From: Myxococcales bacterium
Lineage (GTDB): Bacteria > Myxococcota_A > Polyangia > Polyangiales > JADJMO01
Direction of reading: 5' to 3'
Assembly (NCBI GenBank): GCA_016709545.1
Contig: JADJMO010000037.1
Coordinates: 1 to 64,000, forward strand
Length of the DNA stretch: 64,000 nt
In this document: positions 1-8,127 of the stretch, piece after piece
Numbering within the stretch: position 1 is the stretch's first letter
Layout of the letters: each line of letters starts with the position of its first letter
Program-made: the position numbers and the translations under genes
Notes under the pieces: generated by a model
Databases searched by the model: none
Told to the model about the DNA's origin: nothing
Seen by the model: the letters and a program-made list of their open reading frames with translations, nothing else

Positions 1-918
1 GAAGCGGGCGACGAGGTTGCCGCTCGGGTCGGTGACGAGCGTGCGCGCCGACACCTGCGCGGCCTCGAGCGCCTCGCCGAGCGCGAGCAGCGGTCGCTCG
101 CCCGAGAAGGTCAGCTGGACGATCCCGCGCTCGCCGGAGACGAGGCGCGCCGAGGTGCGCTCCGAGCCGACCACCGTCTGACGGCTGCCCTCGACGGGCT
201 TGGCCCCCGCGTACTTGTGGCCGGTGTGGCGCGCGTAGATGCGGATGCCGGCGCGCTTCGCCCACTCGACGGCCTGTGCGTTGAGCACCTTGGCGCCGTT
301 CTCGGCGGCGATCTGCAGCGAGGCGTGGTCGATCTCGGGCAGGTGCTTCGCCTCGGGCACCACGCGCGGGTCGGCCGAGTAGACCCCGTCGACGTCGCTG
401 TAGATCTCGCAGCGCTCGGCATCGAGCGCGGCGGCGAGGGCGACGGCGGTCGTGTCGGAGCCCCCGCGGCCGAGGGTCGTGATCTCGCGGCGGTCGCTGA
501 CGCCCTGGTAGCCGGCGACGATGACGACGCGCCCCTTGGCGAGCTCCTCCTCGATGCGCCAGGGCCGGATCTCGGTGATCCGGGCGTCGAAGTGGCGGTC
601 GGTGGTGATGATGCCGGCCTGCGAGCCGGTGAAGCTGATCGCCTCGACCTGACGCCGCTGGAGCGCGATGGAGAGCAGCGCCATCGAGACGCGCTCGCCG
701 GTGGAGACCAGCATGTCGAGCTCGCGTCGCGGGGGCTCGGGGTCGACGTCGCGGGCGAGGCCCAGCAGCTGGTCGGTGGTCTTGCCCATGGCGGAGACGA
801 CGACCACCACGCGGTGACCCGCGCGGGCAGTCTCCACGACCTTGTCGGCGACCTTGCCGAGCCGCTCGAGATCGGCGACCGACGAGCCGCCGTACTTCTG
901 TACGACGATGGTGCTCAT
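1..918 (-). CDS. lysC: Aspartate kinase, 3' end outside window
   Basis: Phosphorylates aspartate, the first step to lysine, threonine and methionine. The protein begins MSTIVVQKYGGSSV, with the KYGGSS nucleotide-binding motif, followed by VVVVVSAMGKTTDQLL and later the LGRGGSDTTAVALAAAL active-site segment, and YSDVDGVYSADPR. The 306 codons visible cover the whole kinase domain and reach the start of the regulatory ACT region (around residue 265). The stop lies beyond position 1. ATG at 918 is the only start that keeps the conserved N-terminus. Family assignment is secure; feedback type cannot be judged because the ACT domains are cut off. Confidence 0.95.
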   Translation of the reverse strand, partial: MSTIVVQKYGGSSVADLERLGKVADKVVETARAGHRVVVVVSAMGKTTDQLLGLARDVDPEPPRRELDMLVSTGERVSMALLSIALQRRQVEAISFTGSQAGIITTDRHFDARITEIRPWRIEEELAKGRVVIVAGYQGVSDRREITTLGRGGSDTTAVALAAALDAERCEIYSDVDGVYSADPRVVPEAKHLPEIDHASLQIAAENGAKVLNAQAVEWAKRAGIRIYARHTGHKYAGAKPVEGSRQTVVGSERTSARLVSGERGIVQLTFSGERPLLALGEALEAAQVSARTLVTDPSGNLVARF

Positions 919-1031
919 GAAGCTCGGCTACCACGTGCCCGAGCGAGCGGACAAAAGCGTGGGCTCGCGTGACGTTCGATCGGCCAGCGGCCCGCCGTCG
1001 CGAAACCAAGGGCCCAGACACGCCAGAAACA

Positions 1032-1063
1032 CCAAGGGCCCCGAGTCACCTCGGAGCCCTTGG
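1032..1063 (-). terminator. Hairpin terminator behind tRNA-Leu
   Basis: A 14-bp stem (1032-1045 with 1050-1063, one C:A mismatch) closes a TCAC loop. It begins 13 nt past the tRNA 3' end and, read on the minus strand, is followed by TGTTTCT. It probably ends the tRNA-Leu transcript before the divergent-looking lysC upstream region. Confidence 0.7.
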
Positions 1064-1075
1064 ATTACTTCACTG

Positions 1076-1156
1076 TGCGAAGGGGGGGACTTGAACCCCC
1101 ACGGGTCGCCCCGCTAGCACCTCAAGCTAGTGCGTCTGCCATTCCGCCACCTTCGC
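1076..1156 (-). tRNA. tRNA-Leu (anticodon GAG)
   Basis: The acceptor stem GCGAAGG/CCTTCGC pairs 1150-1156 with 1077-1083, and the discriminator base is A. The anticodon loop is TTGAGGT between CTAGC and GCTAG; anticodon GAG sits at 1121-1123 and reads CUC/CUU. A long variable arm (class II) and the T arm GGGGG-TTCAAGT-CCCCC are present. CCA is not encoded. Confidence 0.95.
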
Positions 1157-1172
1157 GCTGAATGGAGCGCGC

Positions 1173-1200
1173 ACACTAGACGAGAAAGCGGAGGTGTCAA
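1173..1200 (-). promoter_or_regulatory. Sigma-70-like promoter of tRNA-Leu
   Basis: On the minus strand a perfect -35 TTGACA (1195-1200) is followed after 16 bp by TAGTGT (1173-1178, 3 of 6 consensus positions). The predicted start lies about 10 nt before the tRNA 5' end, which suits a stable-RNA promoter. Confidence 0.6.
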
Positions 1201-1314
1201 GGAGTTCGATCGCGAACCAGATCGACCCCGAGGAACAGTCGCGCGCGTGCGTCAACGGAGGCCCGGACAAGGGCGGACTTGAACGCCGACCGAAGCTCGA
1301 TACCGTGCGCCTCC

Positions 1315-1656
1315 ATGGACGATGCTCGCCTCGCCGTCGTGCGCGATGGGATCTCGCTGCCCGAGGATCAGGCCAAGGCGCTGTGGCGCGCGTTCAGCGA
1401 GCACATGGAGCAGAACCCGCACGACGTGGACGGGTTCGCGCGGTCACACGGGTTCGCCCGCGTGCGCACCGAGCACCGGCGGGGTCGGGCGGTCCTCCTC
1501 GTGTCGAGCCGCGCCGCCTCGCTGCCGCCGCCGCCCGCGTCGCGCCCACGGGCCACCGCGCAGGCCGACGCCAAGAAGAAGGCGGCGCCGCCCAAGAAGG
1601 CGGGTCAGAAGCGCGCCCCCGCGCCGGCCGTCACGGTCATCAAGCGCCGCGGCTGA
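1315..1656 (+). CDS. Small basic protein of unknown function
   Basis: 113 aa. The N-terminal 60 residues look folded and amphipathic (EDQAKALWRAFSEHMEQ, then an FARSHGFARVR segment). The C-terminus is a disordered Ala/Pro/Lys tail (KKKAAPPKKAGQKRAP). There is no signal peptide or membrane segment. I chose ATG 1315 because the 12 upstream in-frame residues look non-coding. I do not recognise the family. The Lys-rich tail would fit nucleic-acid binding, but that is only a guess. Confidence 0.55.
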   Translation: MDDARLAVVRDGISLPEDQAKALWRAFSEHMEQNPHDVDGFARSHGFARVRTEHRRGRAVLLVSSRAASLPPPPASRPRATAQADAKKKAAPPKKAGQKRAPAPAVTVIKRRG

Positions 1657-1692
1657 GCCGAGCGTAAGCGAGCTGACGAGGATTCTCGGAGA

Positions 1693-2493
1693 TCAGCCGC
1701 CGTCGGTCGTCGCGTCGGTCGCGGCCTCGGCGGGCGCGTCGCCCGCTGCGTCCACGCCCGCGTCCGGATCGATCGCGCACCCCTTGGCGGTGTCGGCGAG
1801 CGACAGCGCCTTCTTGCAGGGGTCGCTCGCGGCGTCGCACGCCGTGAAGCCCGTGGGCGGCGCGGCGGTGGACTTCGAATCCGCGGGCACCCAGGCGAGC
1901 GCGCCGTTGCAGAAGCACTTGGTCGGCGCGCCGAACGTGGAGCGGCAGCCCTTGCTCTCCATCGCCGTCGCGCAGCCCTTGGCCGTGTCGATGACGACGT
2001 CGCGGGCGACGATGCAGCTCGTGTTGGGGCACTCCTTGATGACGTCGAACTTGTCGATCAGGCGCTTGATGGGCTCGCAGGGCCCGAGATCCGAGTAGGT
2101 GCTCTTGTTCCAGCTCGCGCGGTAGCGACCCTCGGGGACGCAGTCCTCCTTGTTGTAGGCGAGGATGCCGTCGGGGCGCTCGTAGCAGACCTCGCCCGGA
2201 TCGCAGACCGGCGCGCCGTCCTTGCCGTCGCGGAAGTTGCCGATCTCGGTCGGCGTGAGGAAGCAGCGCTTCACCGGGTCGTAGAGGCGCAGCACGAGCA
2301 CGCGCCCACCACCGCCCTCGAGCTCGGGCGCCTCGAAGGGGGCGTCGTCGACGGCCGTGGTGTCCTCGCCCGCGTCCTCGGCGGCCGGGGCCGGATCGGA
2401 GGAGCAGCCCGTGAACGAGCCCGTGACCGTGACGGAGCCGAGGAAGGAGAGGGGAAGGGTGAGGAGGGCGAAGAAAGGGACCGCGCGGCGCAT
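1693..2493 (-). CDS. Putative lipoprotein, Cys-containing
   Basis: 266 aa. It has a signal peptide (MRRAVPFFALLTLPLSF) ending in a weak lipobox SFTGC at about residue 30, then an acidic Asp/Ala linker. The middle part has scattered cysteines (CEP, CPNTSC, CFCNG) suggesting disulfide-bonded extracellular structure. The tail is again Asp/Ala-rich. The domain is not recognised. This composition is typical of myxobacterial surface lipoproteins. It is convergent with the gene at 1315. Confidence 0.6.
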   Translation of the reverse strand: MRRAVPFFALLTLPLSFLGSVTVTGSFTGCSSDPAPAAEDAGEDTTAVDDAPFEAPELEGGGGRVLVLRLYDPVKRCFLTPTEIGNFRDGKDGAPVCDPGEVCYERPDGILAYNKEDCVPEGRYRASWNKSTYSDLGPCEPIKRLIDKFDVIKECPNTSCIVARDVVIDTAKGCATAMESKGCRSTFGAPTKCFCNGALAWVPADSKSTAAPPTGFTACDAASDPCKKALSLADTAKGCAIDPDAGVDAAGDAPAEAATDATTDGG

Positions 2494-2568
2494 CCTCCCA
2501 CCTATGCCACGAGCTGGCGTTCTGCGAAACAGGCTGGCGCGGCCGGACCGACGGGGCTAAGCGCCGCC

Positions 2569-3783
2569 ATGCCCAGCGTCCCGGTCGTCCACCTCCGTCC
2601 CGGGCACGTTCAGCCCGTGTGGGCGGGTCATCCGTGGGTCTATGCCCAGGCCATCGCCCGCGTGGAGGGCACGACGCCGGCGCCCGGGGACGAGGTGCGC
2701 GTCGTGGATCCGCACGGCCACCTGCTCGGCCGTGGGTTCTGGTCCGCGCGCTCGGCCATCCCGGTCCGGCTCGTGGTGCGTGACGAGGAGGCCGACCTCG
2801 ACGCACCGGCCTGGCTCGAGCAGCGCCTGCGGGCCGCGATCGCGCGGCGCCGCGCGGTGGGGCTGCCCGACGGGGCGACCGACGGGTTCCGCCTGGTGCA
2901 CGCCGAGGGCGACGGCGTCTCGGGGCTCGTCGTCGATCGTTTCGGCGGAGAACCGGACGGCACCGGCGGGACGATCTCGGTGCAGGTGGGCACGGCCGGC
3001 CTGCGCCGCCGGGCGAAGCTGGTGCTCGAGGCGCTCGACGCGGTCGTCCGGCCGACGGCGATCCTCGACCGCACCGCCGCCACCGCCGCGAAGGCCGAGG
3101 GGTTCGACCTCGCCGGCTCGCCGTTCACGCGTGGCACCGTCGACGAGCTGCGCTTCCGTGAGCGCGGCCTCTCGTACGTGATCCCCACCGATCTGGGGCA
3201 GAAGACGGGCTACTACTTCGACCAGCGTGGCCTGCGCGACCGCGTGGAGCTCCTCGCGCGCGGCCGCCGGGTGCTCGACGCCTACTGCTACGTCGGCAGC
3301 CTCGGCCTCGCCGCGGCGCGCGGGGGCGCGACGAGCGTGCTCGGCCTCGACGACAGCCTCCGCGCGGTGGAGGTGGGTTCGCACCTCGCGAAGGCGAACG
3401 GCCTCGCGGTGCAGTTCGAGCGCGGCGACGTGCGCAAGCGGATCCCCGAGCTCGCTGCGAAGGGCGAGAAGTACGACCTCGTGGTGCTCGATCCGCCCAA
3501 GCTCGCGCCGACCCGCGGGGACCGCGACGCGGCCGCCAAGTACACGCAGCGCCTGATCGAGTCGGCCTGCGACGTGCTCGCGCCGAACGCGCTCCTGGTC
3601 CTCTGTTCGTGCTCGCAGGCGCTGCGCATGGGCGACCTCGTGCGCTCGCTCGCCATCGGCACGCGCCGGCGGGAGCGCCTCGCGACGGTGCTCGGGCGCC
3701 TGGGGCAGGGGCCCGATCACCCGGTGCCCGCGGCGTTCGACGAGGGGGTCTACCTCTCGACGGTCATCGCCGAGGTCGCATGA
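2569..3783 (+). CDS. RlmI-like class I rRNA (cytosine-C5) methyltransferase
   Basis: 404 aa, the usual length of RlmI. The N-terminal PUA-like domain (about residues 1-75, GHPWVYAQAI) precedes a Rossmann methyltransferase. Visible motifs are DAYCYVGSLGLAAARGG (SAM motif I, about residue 238), VVLDPPKLAPT (motif IV, about 305) and LVLCSCSQAL with the Cys of motif VI. Members methylate 23S rRNA cytosine using SAM. The exact target (C1962 in E. coli) is inferred from family only. Its last codon overlaps the next gene by ATGA, so the two are translationally coupled. Confidence 0.85.
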   Translation: MPSVPVVHLRPGHVQPVWAGHPWVYAQAIARVEGTTPAPGDEVRVVDPHGHLLGRGFWSARSAIPVRLVVRDEEADLDAPAWLEQRLRAAIARRRAVGLPDGATDGFRLVHAEGDGVSGLVVDRFGGEPDGTGGTISVQVGTAGLRRRAKLVLEALDAVVRPTAILDRTAATAAKAEGFDLAGSPFTRGTVDELRFRERGLSYVIPTDLGQKTGYYFDQRGLRDRVELLARGRRVLDAYCYVGSLGLAAARGGATSVLGLDDSLRAVEVGSHLAKANGLAVQFERGDVRKRIPELAAKGEKYDLVVLDPPKLAPTRGDRDAAAKYTQRLIESACDVLAPNALLVLCSCSQALRMGDLVRSLAIGTRRRERLATVLGRLGQGPDHPVPAAFDEGVYLSTVIAEVA

Positions 3784-4553
3784 AGCCACTCGCCGCGCTG
3801 GACCAGGAGCGCGCGGCGCGGGTCGAGGTCGTGCTGTTCGATCTCGACGACACGCTGCTCACGCATGGCGTCCTCACGCGCGAGGCGTACGGCGCGCTCT
3901 GGGACCTGTCCGAGGCCGGCTTGTCCCTGGTCGCGGTGACCGGGCGGCCGGCGGGGTGGGCCGACGTGCTCGCGCGGCAATGGCCGGTCGCCGGCGTGAT
4001 CGCGGAGAACGGCGCCATCGCGGTCGGCAAGCGGGCCCCGATCCTCGGCCCCGCGCCCGAGCGCCCCTTCGAGGTCGTCGAGCGCGTGCGGGCCGCTCGG
4101 TTCCCCCACGTGCGGTACGCCGACGACAACGCGGCGCGACGCACCGACGTGACCCTCGACGTCGGGGAGCACGCCCACCTCGATCTCCCCACCATCGAGG
4201 CCCTCCGCGGCGCGCTCGTCGCCGAGGGGCTGCGGGTCACGGTCTCGAGCGTGCACCTCCACGGGACGCGCTCGGGCGACGACAAGGCGAGCGGCGCCCT
4301 CCATTTCCTGCGCGGGCTCGGGATCGACGCCGGCGCCGCGCGAGCCCGGGCGGTGTTCGTGGGCGACAGCGGCAACGACGCGGCCTGTTTTGCGGCGTTC
4401 CCGCTCTCGGTGGGCGTCGACAACGTCCGCGCGTGGGTGCCGCGGCTGTCGGTGCCGCCCGCCTTCGTGACCGAGGGGGCCCGCGGCGCCGGGTTCGTGG
4501 AGCTGGCCGAGACCCTCCTCCGCGCCCGCCCTCGCCGGACGGCTGGGCCTTGA
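3780..4553 (+). CDS. HAD-IIB family phosphatase
   Basis: 257 aa. HAD motif I is VVLFDLDDTLL (residues about 17-27), motif II is VAVTGRP (Thr), and motif IV is VFVGDSGNDAACF. A C2-type cap is inserted between motifs II and III. This is the Cof / sucrose- or mannosyl-phosphoglycerate phosphatase group, soluble and Mg-dependent. The substrate cannot be read from sequence. ATG 3780 overlaps the stop of the methyltransferase by 4 bp. Confidence 0.8.
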   Translation: MKPLAALDQERAARVEVVLFDLDDTLLTHGVLTREAYGALWDLSEAGLSLVAVTGRPAGWADVLARQWPVAGVIAENGAIAVGKRAPILGPAPERPFEVVERVRAARFPHVRYADDNAARRTDVTLDVGEHAHLDLPTIEALRGALVAEGLRVTVSSVHLHGTRSGDDKASGALHFLRGLGIDAGAARARAVFVGDSGNDAACFAAFPLSVGVDNVRAWVPRLSVPPAFVTEGARGAGFVELAETLLRARPRRTAGP

Positions 4554-4577
4554 CGGACGCTGGGCTTCGACTACGAC
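4550..4577 (+). promoter_or_regulatory. Possible promoter of rplC
   Basis: TTGACG (4550-4555), 16-bp spacer, TACGAC (4572-4577). The -35 is good and the -10 weak. It lies just behind the HAD gene and 98 bp before the rplC start, where a promoter is expected because rplC is not in a ribosomal operon here. Confidence 0.3.
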
Positions 4578-4674
4578 TTGCCCCCCCCGCGCGCGTGAGT
4601 GCGTACCGCCTCCTCCGAGGATCGGCGGCGCAACCCGGCAACTTCGCCAGGTCGAGCGGGCCAAGGAGTGCGAC

Positions 4675-5340
4675 ATGAACCAGAACCCCGGCCTCATCGG
4701 CAAGAAGCTCGGCTCGACCCAGCTGTTCCTCGGCGACCGCATGGTCAACTGCTCGGTCATCGAGGCGACCCCGCTCGTCGTCGTCGGTCACCGCACCAAG
4801 GCCAAGGACGGCTACACCGCCGTCATCCTCGGCCTCGGCAAGCGCAAGGCGAGCCGCACCACCAAGCCGCTCGCGGGCCAGTTCAAGAAGGCCAACGTCG
4901 AGCCGCCGCAGACCGTCAAGGAGCTCCGCGTCGACGAGTCGCAGCTCGGCCTCTACCCGGTCGGCGGTCAGGTCGATCTGAACGCGGTCTTCCAGGAGGG
5001 TCAGTTCGTCGACGTCCAGGGCCAGAGCCGCGGCCGTGGCTTCACCGGCGTCGTCCGTCGCTGGTCGTTCGCCGGCTTCGTGCAGACCCACGGTACCCAC
5101 GAGTACCGTCGTCACGGCGGCTCGATCGGTACCAACATGACCCCCGGTCGCACCCTGCCCAACATCAAGATGCCCGGGCAGTACGGCAACGAGACCGTCT
5201 CGGCGCTCAACCTCAAGATCGCCCGCATCGACGCCGAGGCCGGCCTCGTCCTCGTCGAGGGCGGCGTCCCCGGCTCGCGCAACTCGGTCGTCGTCGTCCG
5301 CGGCGCCGTCAAGAAGAAGAACGGCGGCAAGAAGGCCTGA
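4675..5340 (+). CDS. rplC: 50S ribosomal protein L3
   Basis: 221 aa. It binds 23S rRNA early in 50S assembly. The N-terminus GLIGKKLGSTQLF and the core GRGFTGVVRRWSFAGFVQTHG, HGGSIG and PGRTLPNIKMPGQYGNE are diagnostic of L3. A strong ribosome-binding site AAGGAG (4663-4668) lies 6 nt before the ATG. The C-terminal tail is Lys-rich. Unusually, the gene stands alone: it is not followed by rplD/rplW but by a good terminator, and it is preceded by rRNA methyltransferase and HAD genes. It could be the only copy, moved out of the S10 operon, or a second copy. Confidence 0.95.
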   Translation: MNQNPGLIGKKLGSTQLFLGDRMVNCSVIEATPLVVVGHRTKAKDGYTAVILGLGKRKASRTTKPLAGQFKKANVEPPQTVKELRVDESQLGLYPVGGQVDLNAVFQEGQFVDVQGQSRGRGFTGVVRRWSFAGFVQTHGTHEYRRHGGSIGTNMTPGRTLPNIKMPGQYGNETVSALNLKIARIDAEAGLVLVEGGVPGSRNSVVVVRGAVKKKNGGKKA

Positions 5341-5362
5341 GCCTTCTCGCTCGTTCACCGCG

Positions 5363-5404
5363 GAGGCAGCGCTCACAAGGCGCTGCCTTCGTCTGTTTTT
5401 GTTT
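5363..5404 (+). terminator. Rho-independent terminator of rplC
   Basis: A GC stem GGCAGCGC/GCGCTGCC (5365-5372 with 5380-5387, 7-nt loop) is followed by TTCGTCTGTTTTTGTTT. It is the clearest intrinsic terminator in the window and sits 24 nt after the rplC stop. Confidence 0.85.
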
Positions 5405-5438
5405 GGTCGCTCCCGGACCGTCCCTGTCCGGTCCTCCG
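5405..5438 (+). repeat. 34-bp repeat, copy 1 (inverted partner at 7693-7726)
   Basis: 34 nt identical to the reverse complement of 7693-7726. It contains a small hairpin, CCGGAC/GTCCGG with a 7-nt loop. It begins right after the rplC terminator T-tract. Confidence 0.85.
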
Positions 5439-5481
5439 CCCTCCTTGACCGCCCACCGCGCCCCGGGCGACTGTCCCGCCC

Positions 5482-8127
5482 ATGGAGCCGCTCCCGCGCT
5501 ACGAGCCCAACGCGGCGCTGCGCTGGCTGTATCGCCGGTTCTTCGACGCCATCGAGGTCGACGAGCGCTGGGTCGAGACGGTGCGCGCCGCCGCTGCGCG
5601 CGGGACCGTCGTGTACGCGCTGCGCAACCTGTCGCTGCTCGACTTCCTCGCGCTCGACCACCTCACCAAGCGCTATCACCTGCCCGAGGTCCGCTTCGCC
5701 AACGACCTGGGGCTGTGGATCCTCGAGCCGTTCGGCAAGGGGATGCAGCGCCTGTTCCGGCCACACACGCGGCAGGACGACCGCGCCGATCTGCGTGCCG
5801 CCGTCGAGGCCGGGGCGAGCGCGGCGCTGTTCCTCAAGCGCCCGCCGCTCTTGGTCACCCGGCCCACCACGGGTCGCGGTCAGCTCGAGGGCGACGACTT
5901 CGTGCGCGAGCTCCTCGAGCTGCAGCGCGCGAGCGAGACGCCGATCATCCTCGTGCCGCAGCTGTTCCTCTGGACGCGCCGCCCCGACCGCCGCGAGCGC
6001 TCGCTCGTCGACGCCTTCATCGGCACGCGCGAGTGGCCGAGCAGCCTGCGCGCCGCCGGCCAGTTCCTGTCCAACTACGAGGACGCCCGCGTGCTCGCGG
6101 GGGAGCCGCTCGATCTGCGCGAGGTCGTCGGCGAGGAGCCCACGACCAGCGACGTCATGGTCCGGCGCACGATCTACGTGCTCCTGCGCCGCCTCGAGCG
6201 CGAGCGGCGCGTCGTCGTCGGCCCGGTGGTCAAGCCGGTCGACCGCCTCATCGACGAGGTGGTGCGCACGCCGCGCGTCCGCAAGGTGATCGAGGAGCTC
6301 GCCGGCGACGGGCGCGCCGAGCGCATCTTCTTCGAGGCCAAGGCGCGCGCCATGCTGCGCGAGGCCGCCGCCTCGATCGAGCCCGACGTCATCCGGGCCA
6401 TCGCGACCGCCATGCGGCAGGTGTTCCACCGCATCTACGACGGGCTCGAGGTGGACGAGGAGGGCGTCAAGCGGCTCGCCGAGGCGGCCAAGACCGGCAC
6501 GCTCGTGCTCCTGCCCTCGCACAAGTCCCACGTCGACTACCTGTTCGTGAGCTACGTGCTGTTCTCGGCCGGCATGCAGGTGCCGCTCATCGCGGCCGGC
6601 GACAACCTCTCGTTCTTCCCGCTCGGCTCGCTGTTCCGGCGCGCGGGCGCGTTCTTCATCCGCCGCAAATTCCAGGACGATCGGCTCTACCAGGCCGTGC
6701 TCGACGCCTACGTGCACAAGGTCGTGCAGGAGGGCTTCCCCATCGAGTTCTTCCTCGAGGGAGGCCGCTCGCGGACCGGCAAGCTCCTGCCGCCGAAGCT
6801 CGGGCTGCTCGCCATGGTGGTCGACGCCGCCCTCGAGCGCGCCACCTCCGAGGCCACCACCAAGCCGATCTACTTCGTGCCCATCTCGATCGGCTACGAG
6901 CGCGTGGTCGAGACCAAGAGCTACGTCCGCGAGCTCTCGGGCGGCGACAAGGAGAAGGAGAGCGTGGCCGGCCTGGTCAAGGCGCTCCGGGTCCTCGCCG
7001 AGCGGTACGGCCGGGTCAACATGCAGATCGGCGAGATCCTCACCCTCGACGCGGTGCGTGCGGATCTCGAGCAGGACCGGGCCGCGGCAGGGCGCTCTTC
7101 GTTCGTGCCGCGCAAGGCCCTCGTGGCGCGCCTGGGCCACCAGATCATGTACGAGATCGACCGCGCGACGGCGGTCACCGGCGGCGCCCTCGCGGCGCTC
7201 GGCCTCCTCTCGCAGCAGGGGCGCGGCGTGCGGCGCGAGGACGTCGAGCTCCGGTGCGACCTGCTGCTCGAGGACCTGCGGCGCAAGGGCGCGCGGATCC
7301 AGCGCGGGGTGCAGGGCCCGAAGGGCGAGTTCTCGCGCAAGGCGCTCGACGAGTCGCTCGCCCTCTTCGCCTCCGCCGGGTGGATCGAGATCGACGCGGG
7401 CGAGGGCGACGACGCGGTCTACGTGGTGCCCGACGAGCGCCGGCTGTCGCTCGACATCTCCAAGAACTCGGTCGGCCACTTCTTCGTGCCGTACGGCCTC
7501 ATCGTGGTCGCGGTGGGCGAGGGCGGGGTCGTGCCGATGAAGACGGTGCGCGACCGCGTGCAGCACCTGTCCCGGCTGTTCAAGTACGAGTTCATCTTCC
7601 GGGCCGACGCCACCTTCGAGACCATCTTCGAGGAGACCCTCGCCGAGCTCGTCGAGCAGGGGGTGGTGAAGGCAGGGGCAGAGGGCCCGGAGCGGAGGAC
7701 CGGACAGGGACGGTCCGGGAGCGACCCAGCGGGCCTGGTCGCCGCGGACCCGCGGCGGGCCGCCCTCTACGCGGCCACGGTGGCGGCGCCGATCGAGGGC
7801 TACCAGGTGGCCGCGCGCACCCTGCGCAACCTGCGCAAGGGCGCCGTGCTACCGAAGGACTTCGTGAAGAAGGGGCTCGCCCTCGGCAAGCGGATGTTCC
7901 TGTCGGGGGAGATCGCCCGGCGGGAGGCGATCCAGCGCCCGTTCCTCGAGAACGCCATCCTCGCCTTCGCCGACCTCGGGATCGTCGAGCGGCGTGAGCA
8001 GAAGTTGGTGCTCGCCCAGACCTTTGGCACCATCGAGGCCGTGAAGGCGGTCGAGCGGCGCATCGCGGGGTTCTCCCCCCGCAACCCGGGTGGTGCCGGC
8101 GCGGAAGAGCCGGAGGTCGGGCCGTGA
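5482..8127 (+). CDS. plsB: Glycerol-3-phosphate 1-O-acyltransferase
   Basis: 881 aa, slightly longer than E. coli PlsB (807). It acylates sn-glycerol 3-phosphate, the first step of phospholipid synthesis, at the inner membrane. Acyltransferase motifs are LLPSHKSHVDY (HX4D, about residue 346), GDNLSFFPLGSLFRRAGAFF (block II), FFLEGGRSRTGK (block III, about 427) and YFVPISIGYER (block IV). An N-terminal region (1-110) resembles a degenerate acyltransferase-like fold, and a long C-terminal helical domain follows. At residues about 735-750 the 34-bp repeat is read in frame as a Gly/Arg/Ser-rich insert. It overlaps the next gene by 4 bp. Confidence 0.9.
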   Translation: MEPLPRYEPNAALRWLYRRFFDAIEVDERWVETVRAAAARGTVVYALRNLSLLDFLALDHLTKRYHLPEVRFANDLGLWILEPFGKGMQRLFRPHTRQDDRADLRAAVEAGASAALFLKRPPLLVTRPTTGRGQLEGDDFVRELLELQRASETPIILVPQLFLWTRRPDRRERSLVDAFIGTREWPSSLRAAGQFLSNYEDARVLAGEPLDLREVVGEEPTTSDVMVRRTIYVLLRRLERERRVVVGPVVKPVDRLIDEVVRTPRVRKVIEELAGDGRAERIFFEAKARAMLREAAASIEPDVIRAIATAMRQVFHRIYDGLEVDEEGVKRLAEAAKTGTLVLLPSHKSHVDYLFVSYVLFSAGMQVPLIAAGDNLSFFPLGSLFRRAGAFFIRRKFQDDRLYQAVLDAYVHKVVQEGFPIEFFLEGGRSRTGKLLPPKLGLLAMVVDAALERATSEATTKPIYFVPISIGYERVVETKSYVRELSGGDKEKESVAGLVKALRVLAERYGRVNMQIGEILTLDAVRADLEQDRAAAGRSSFVPRKALVARLGHQIMYEIDRATAVTGGALAALGLLSQQGRGVRREDVELRCDLLLEDLRRKGARIQRGVQGPKGEFSRKALDESLALFASAGWIEIDAGEGDDAVYVVPDERRLSLDISKNSVGHFFVPYGLIVVAVGEGGVVPMKTVRDRVQHLSRLFKYEFIFRADATFETIFEETLAELVEQGVVKAGAEGPERRTGQGRSGSDPAGLVAADPRRAALYAATVAAPIEGYQVAARTLRNLRKGAVLPKDFVKKGLALGKRMFLSGEIARREAIQRPFLENAILAFADLGIVERREQKLVLAQTFGTIEAVKAVERRIAGFSPRNPGGAGAEEPEVGP
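7693..7726 (-). repeat. 34-bp repeat, copy 2, inside plsB
   Basis: Perfect inverted copy of 5405-5438, located within the plsB reading frame. Its length is 34 nt, but the flanking codons keep the frame open. The two copies face each other across about 2.25 kb of plsB. Confidence 0.85.

Noticed and set aside
4237..7566. An 1109-codon minus-strand frame across rplC and plsB
   Set aside because: The plus strand encodes unmistakable L3 and PlsB; the antisense frame has no recognisable domain.
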